From positions 1-64,000 of the forward strand of contig JAIVFJ010000189.1 in the NCBI GenBank assembly GCA_025765615.1: a stretch of DNA of 64,000 bases. The letters are read 5' to 3'. Position numbers and translations under genes: made by a program. The notes beneath the pieces were generated by a model. The model had not been told where the DNA came from and searched no databases. It worked only from the letters and a program-made list of their open reading frames with translations. Shown here one piece after another: positions 61,698 through 64,000 of the stretch. The DNA is from Zopfochytrium polystomum (lineage: Eukaryota; Chytridiomycota; Chytridiomycetes; Chytridiales; Chytridiaceae). How positions within the stretch are numbered: position 1 is the stretch's first letter; each line of letters opens with the position of its first letter.

Positions 61698-64000
61698 ATG
61701 ATGTCGCGGGCGTCCGCGTCGTCGTCGTCGTCGTCGTCGTCGTCCTCGTCGTCCTCGTCGGCTTCGGCACCCCCCTTCGTCTCGACGACGCCGTCGTTCC
61801 TGAGGTCGCTCCCGCCTCCCTTGGCGTCGTCGACCCTTCTGCCGTCTTCCTCGTCTTCGTCGTCTTCCGCAACGCCCTCCACCACAACCCCGTCGCTGGC
61901 TACCCCAACGACTCCAACAATGTCCCCCGTCTCGGTGACGATGCCACTGCAGCTTCCCCCGCCACTGCCAGTCCATTCTTCGCTGCAGACGCCACCCCCC
62001 GATTCGCAAAACGCATCATCCTACCAGCTCCACCATAATTACAGCACTTCGCAGCAGCAGCCGCTGCTGCAATTTCCTCAAGGCCATCATCGTAAATTGC
62101 ATCATCCTCAGCAGATACTTCCAATTGCCGTCAACTCGCAACTGTCCTCAGCTCCTTTCCAGCATCAGCACCAGAAAGCCGCGCATCTCTTTCCTTCCGC
62201 CCTCTCGCTCTCCACGGCGCCCCCTCTATCTGCAGCGTCAACGCATTCAACCATCGCGTACGCTTCTCAACCACACGTTGGGGCCAATGGCTTGAATCCC
62301 ACAGGTCGACCGGTGCTTATTGGCCCGTCTGCTTCACGATCGCATCCTGCTCCCGGCCAACCACTAGCAACGGCTTCTTCCGCCGCTTCGCAGATGCACT
62401 GGTCCCAACCGCCGAGCTCCGTCGCTTCACCCACCCTGTCACCTGCGGGGACTGCTTACTCGCCGCTCCAAACGCGTGCGTCGGAAGATTTTACAGCCAA
62501 CGGCTCAGCGCCTCCTTCACCCCCATCTTTCGCCTCAGCGACTCCTCCAGCACCTCATCTTCAACCTCCTGCCGCCAGTCCAGGACAAATTTTAGCCCAA
62601 AAGTACGCGCAAGATGGACTGGTTAGCAGTGTGGATCCTCTTACAATGATGATGCCAAAACGCAATCGCATCCAAACCATGAACAAACCATCAAGCACGA
62701 TCGCCTCTCGCTCAGCGGCCAACCAGACGAGCCCTTCCGTCGCCCGGGGACCCTTTGCGCCTATCACACCTACCGTTCAAGCAAACGACGGACTGACCAG
62801 CGATGATTTGAAGGCCGCTTTAAGCGATGAGCCTACTGCTCCTGCTGTTGCCTCCCCTCCAGCTTCAACGGCTGCCACGATCAATCCACCTGCCTTCTCG
62901 ACAAAAGCAACTTGGGCAAAAAAGCAAGTTCCCCGCGAGCTGCCGCTATGTCGCAAATCTTCGGAAGAGGAGCTGTCCGAACAGAGGAACACGCACGAAA
63001 GCTTACCAAGGTCTCGCCCACGATCATCGGTCGTGTTCTCACCGGACGTGGTTGATCGAGACGACTTGCTGGAAGTCGACGGAACGCTTATTATCAGAGT
63101 GCCGAGCCGCACAGATTATGGACGATCCATCAGTCGAGCAAGCCGTTCGAGTAGAATAAGTCGAATGAGCCGGTCCCCAACTCCAACTTCGTCTCGACGC
63201 TTCACGGTTCGTCGGAAGCCCGTCATAGGACGCGTCGTGCGACGCAAGGACACCATGAATACAGTTGCGTCAATGGTGTCGACAGGTGCGGATCGGCTTC
63301 GAGCGCGGCACATCTCCGTTTTCAGCGAGTGGCAAGAGACTGACGTTGATGAGGATGAAGACGGTGACTATGAGGAATATGACTCCATGGAGGATGTGGA
63401 GGGCGAACCAGATGCGAATGGCTTCAGCCGGTCCCGATCGCGGCGGGAAGTTGGTGGCCTGTCTCGTTCGTTCTCTCAGCGAACAGTGGACAGCCTCAAG
63501 CGATCTGACTCCCAGCGAACGGTGGATAGTCTTTGGCGCTCAAACTCTCTGCGGACTATTGACAGTCTTCGACGGACTAACTCTCAGAGAACGGAGGATA
63601 ACGTTTGGCGATCCTATCGGAGAAGGTATACGCAGAGAACCATTGATTCATCCCGTTTCTCGATTATCTACGACAATGACTCCGTGACGAACGAGGAGGT
63701 AGTGTCGGCGTCAATCAATCGTCTGTTTGACCGCTTGGACGAGGCGTGGGAGGCTGCCCAAAACCTGGACGCTCCCACTGCCAATGTTCCATTGGGACAA
63801 CCCTCATCAACGAATCCCATCGACACTTCTCCTGCTGAAATTTTAGAGTCAGCGGACTTTGTGGACTCGGCCACTGTTCCGGTTCCCGTTCCTCGTTCTC
63901 GCAAGAAAAAAGCGGCACCGCTTCGCCAGCACTCGATATCGCGATCTTTAGCCTCTCCCACACCCCGTTTGCAACCAAAACTGTCGATATCGCGCAAAAC
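61698..64000 (+). CDS. Large disordered Ser/Pro-rich protein, 3' end beyond window
   Basis: From the ATG at 61698 the frame stays open to the window end (more than 760 codons) with no intron needed. The N-terminus is a Ser-rich run, then Pro/Gln/His-rich disordered sequence to about residue 420. Arg/Ser-rich blocks follow (SRASRSSRISRMSRSP), an acidic patch (DVDEDEDGDYEEYD) and four to five copies of a 12-residue repeat of the form S-x-R-T-x-D-S-L-x-R-S/T-x at 63467-63650. I do not recognise the family. The repeats and RS blocks look like a phosphorylation-rich scaffold, which is inference. Host-like CpG content supports a cellular gene. Confidence 0.75.
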   Translation, partial: MMSRASASSSSSSSSSSSSSSASAPPFVSTTPSFLRSLPPPLASSTLLPSSSSSSSSATPSTTTPSLATPTTPTMSPVSVTMPLQLPPPLPVHSSLQTPPPDSQNASSYQLHHNYSTSQQQPLLQFPQGHHRKLHHPQQILPIAVNSQLSSAPFQHQHQKAAHLFPSALSLSTAPPLSAASTHSTIAYASQPHVGANGLNPTGRPVLIGPSASRSHPAPGQPLATASSAASQMHWSQPPSSVASPTLSPAGTAYSPLQTRASEDFTANGSAPPSPPSFASATPPAPHLQPPAASPGQILAQKYAQDGLVSSVDPLTMMMPKRNRIQTMNKPSSTIASRSAANQTSPSVARGPFAPITPTVQANDGLTSDDLKAALSDEPTAPAVASPPASTAATINPPAFSTKATWAKKQVPRELPLCRKSSEEELSEQRNTHESLPRSRPRSSVVFSPDVVDRDDLLEVDGTLIIRVPSRTDYGRSISRASRSSRISRMSRSPTPTSSRRFTVRRKPVIGRVVRRKDTMNTVASMVSTGADRLRARHISVFSEWQETDVDEDEDGDYEEYDSMEDVEGEPDANGFSRSRSRREVGGLSRSFSQRTVDSLKRSDSQRTVDSLWRSNSLRTIDSLRRTNSQRTEDNVWRSYRRRYTQRTIDSSRFSIIYDNDSVTNEEVVSASINRLFDRLDEAWEAAQNLDAPTANVPLGQPSSTNPIDTSPAEILESADFVDSATVPVPVPRSRKKKAAPLRQHSISRSLASPTPRLQPKLSISRK

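Overview
The window is eukaryotic and almost certainly fungal. Its cellular genes carry short spliceosomal introns (46-129 nt at the junctions I could resolve) and encode fungal-type proteins: a Ptc7-like mitochondrial PP2C phosphatase, a Sec2/Rabin8-type Rab exchange factor, the SAGA deubiquitinase Ubp8/USP22, a PP-loop FAD synthetase and an F-box/LRR protein. The mix of Ty3 chromoviruses, Ty1/copia, a DIRS-type tyrosine-recombinase retroelement and Tc1 debris suggests an early-diverging lineage, perhaps a chytrid; that placement is inference.

Layout: 1-2.9 kb, Tc1 transposase end and unassigned DNA. 3-4 kb, PTC7-like gene. 5.9-10.3 kb, dispersed repeats (a tRNA-headed SINE-like repeat, LTR-like modules, a GA-rich tract). 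10.9-17.9 kb, gene island on the minus strand (SEC2 homologue and a 1,221-aa disordered protein built from two open frames). 18.3-30.6 kb, nested transposons: a copia element interrupted by an RT-deleted chromovirus and a solo LTR, an SSU rRNA pseudogene, then more repeats. 31.9-36.2 kb, gene island (UBP8, FAD1), with a copia LTR just upstream of FAD1. 37-41 kb, copia/gypsy fragments, a solo LTR and a second SINE-like copy. 41.0-46.3 kb, an intact young chromovirus. 47-51.3 kb, a decayed second gypsy element. 51.3-52.3 kb, copia integrase debris. 52.3-57.8 kb, a DIRS element with inverted termini and an internal complementary region. 58.4-60.7 kb, F-box gene. 61.7 kb to the end, a divergent disordered-protein gene running off the window.

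The most notable unit is the chromovirus at 41018-46322. Its two 353-bp LTRs look identical and it is flanked by a perfect 5-bp target duplication. Three regulatory designs can be read directly from it: about 100 bp of in-register heat-shock-element pentamers in the LTR, an 11-nt self-priming site matching the predicted mRNA 5' end, and a -1 frameshift heptamer followed by a stem-loop at the gag/pol overlap. Older copies carry shorter pentamer arrays. Decayed elements (gypsy-2, DIRS) are repeatedly broken by TGA in place of a probable CGA codon, and the rRNA pseudogene has lost CpGs, consistent with cytosine methylation and deamination of repeats.
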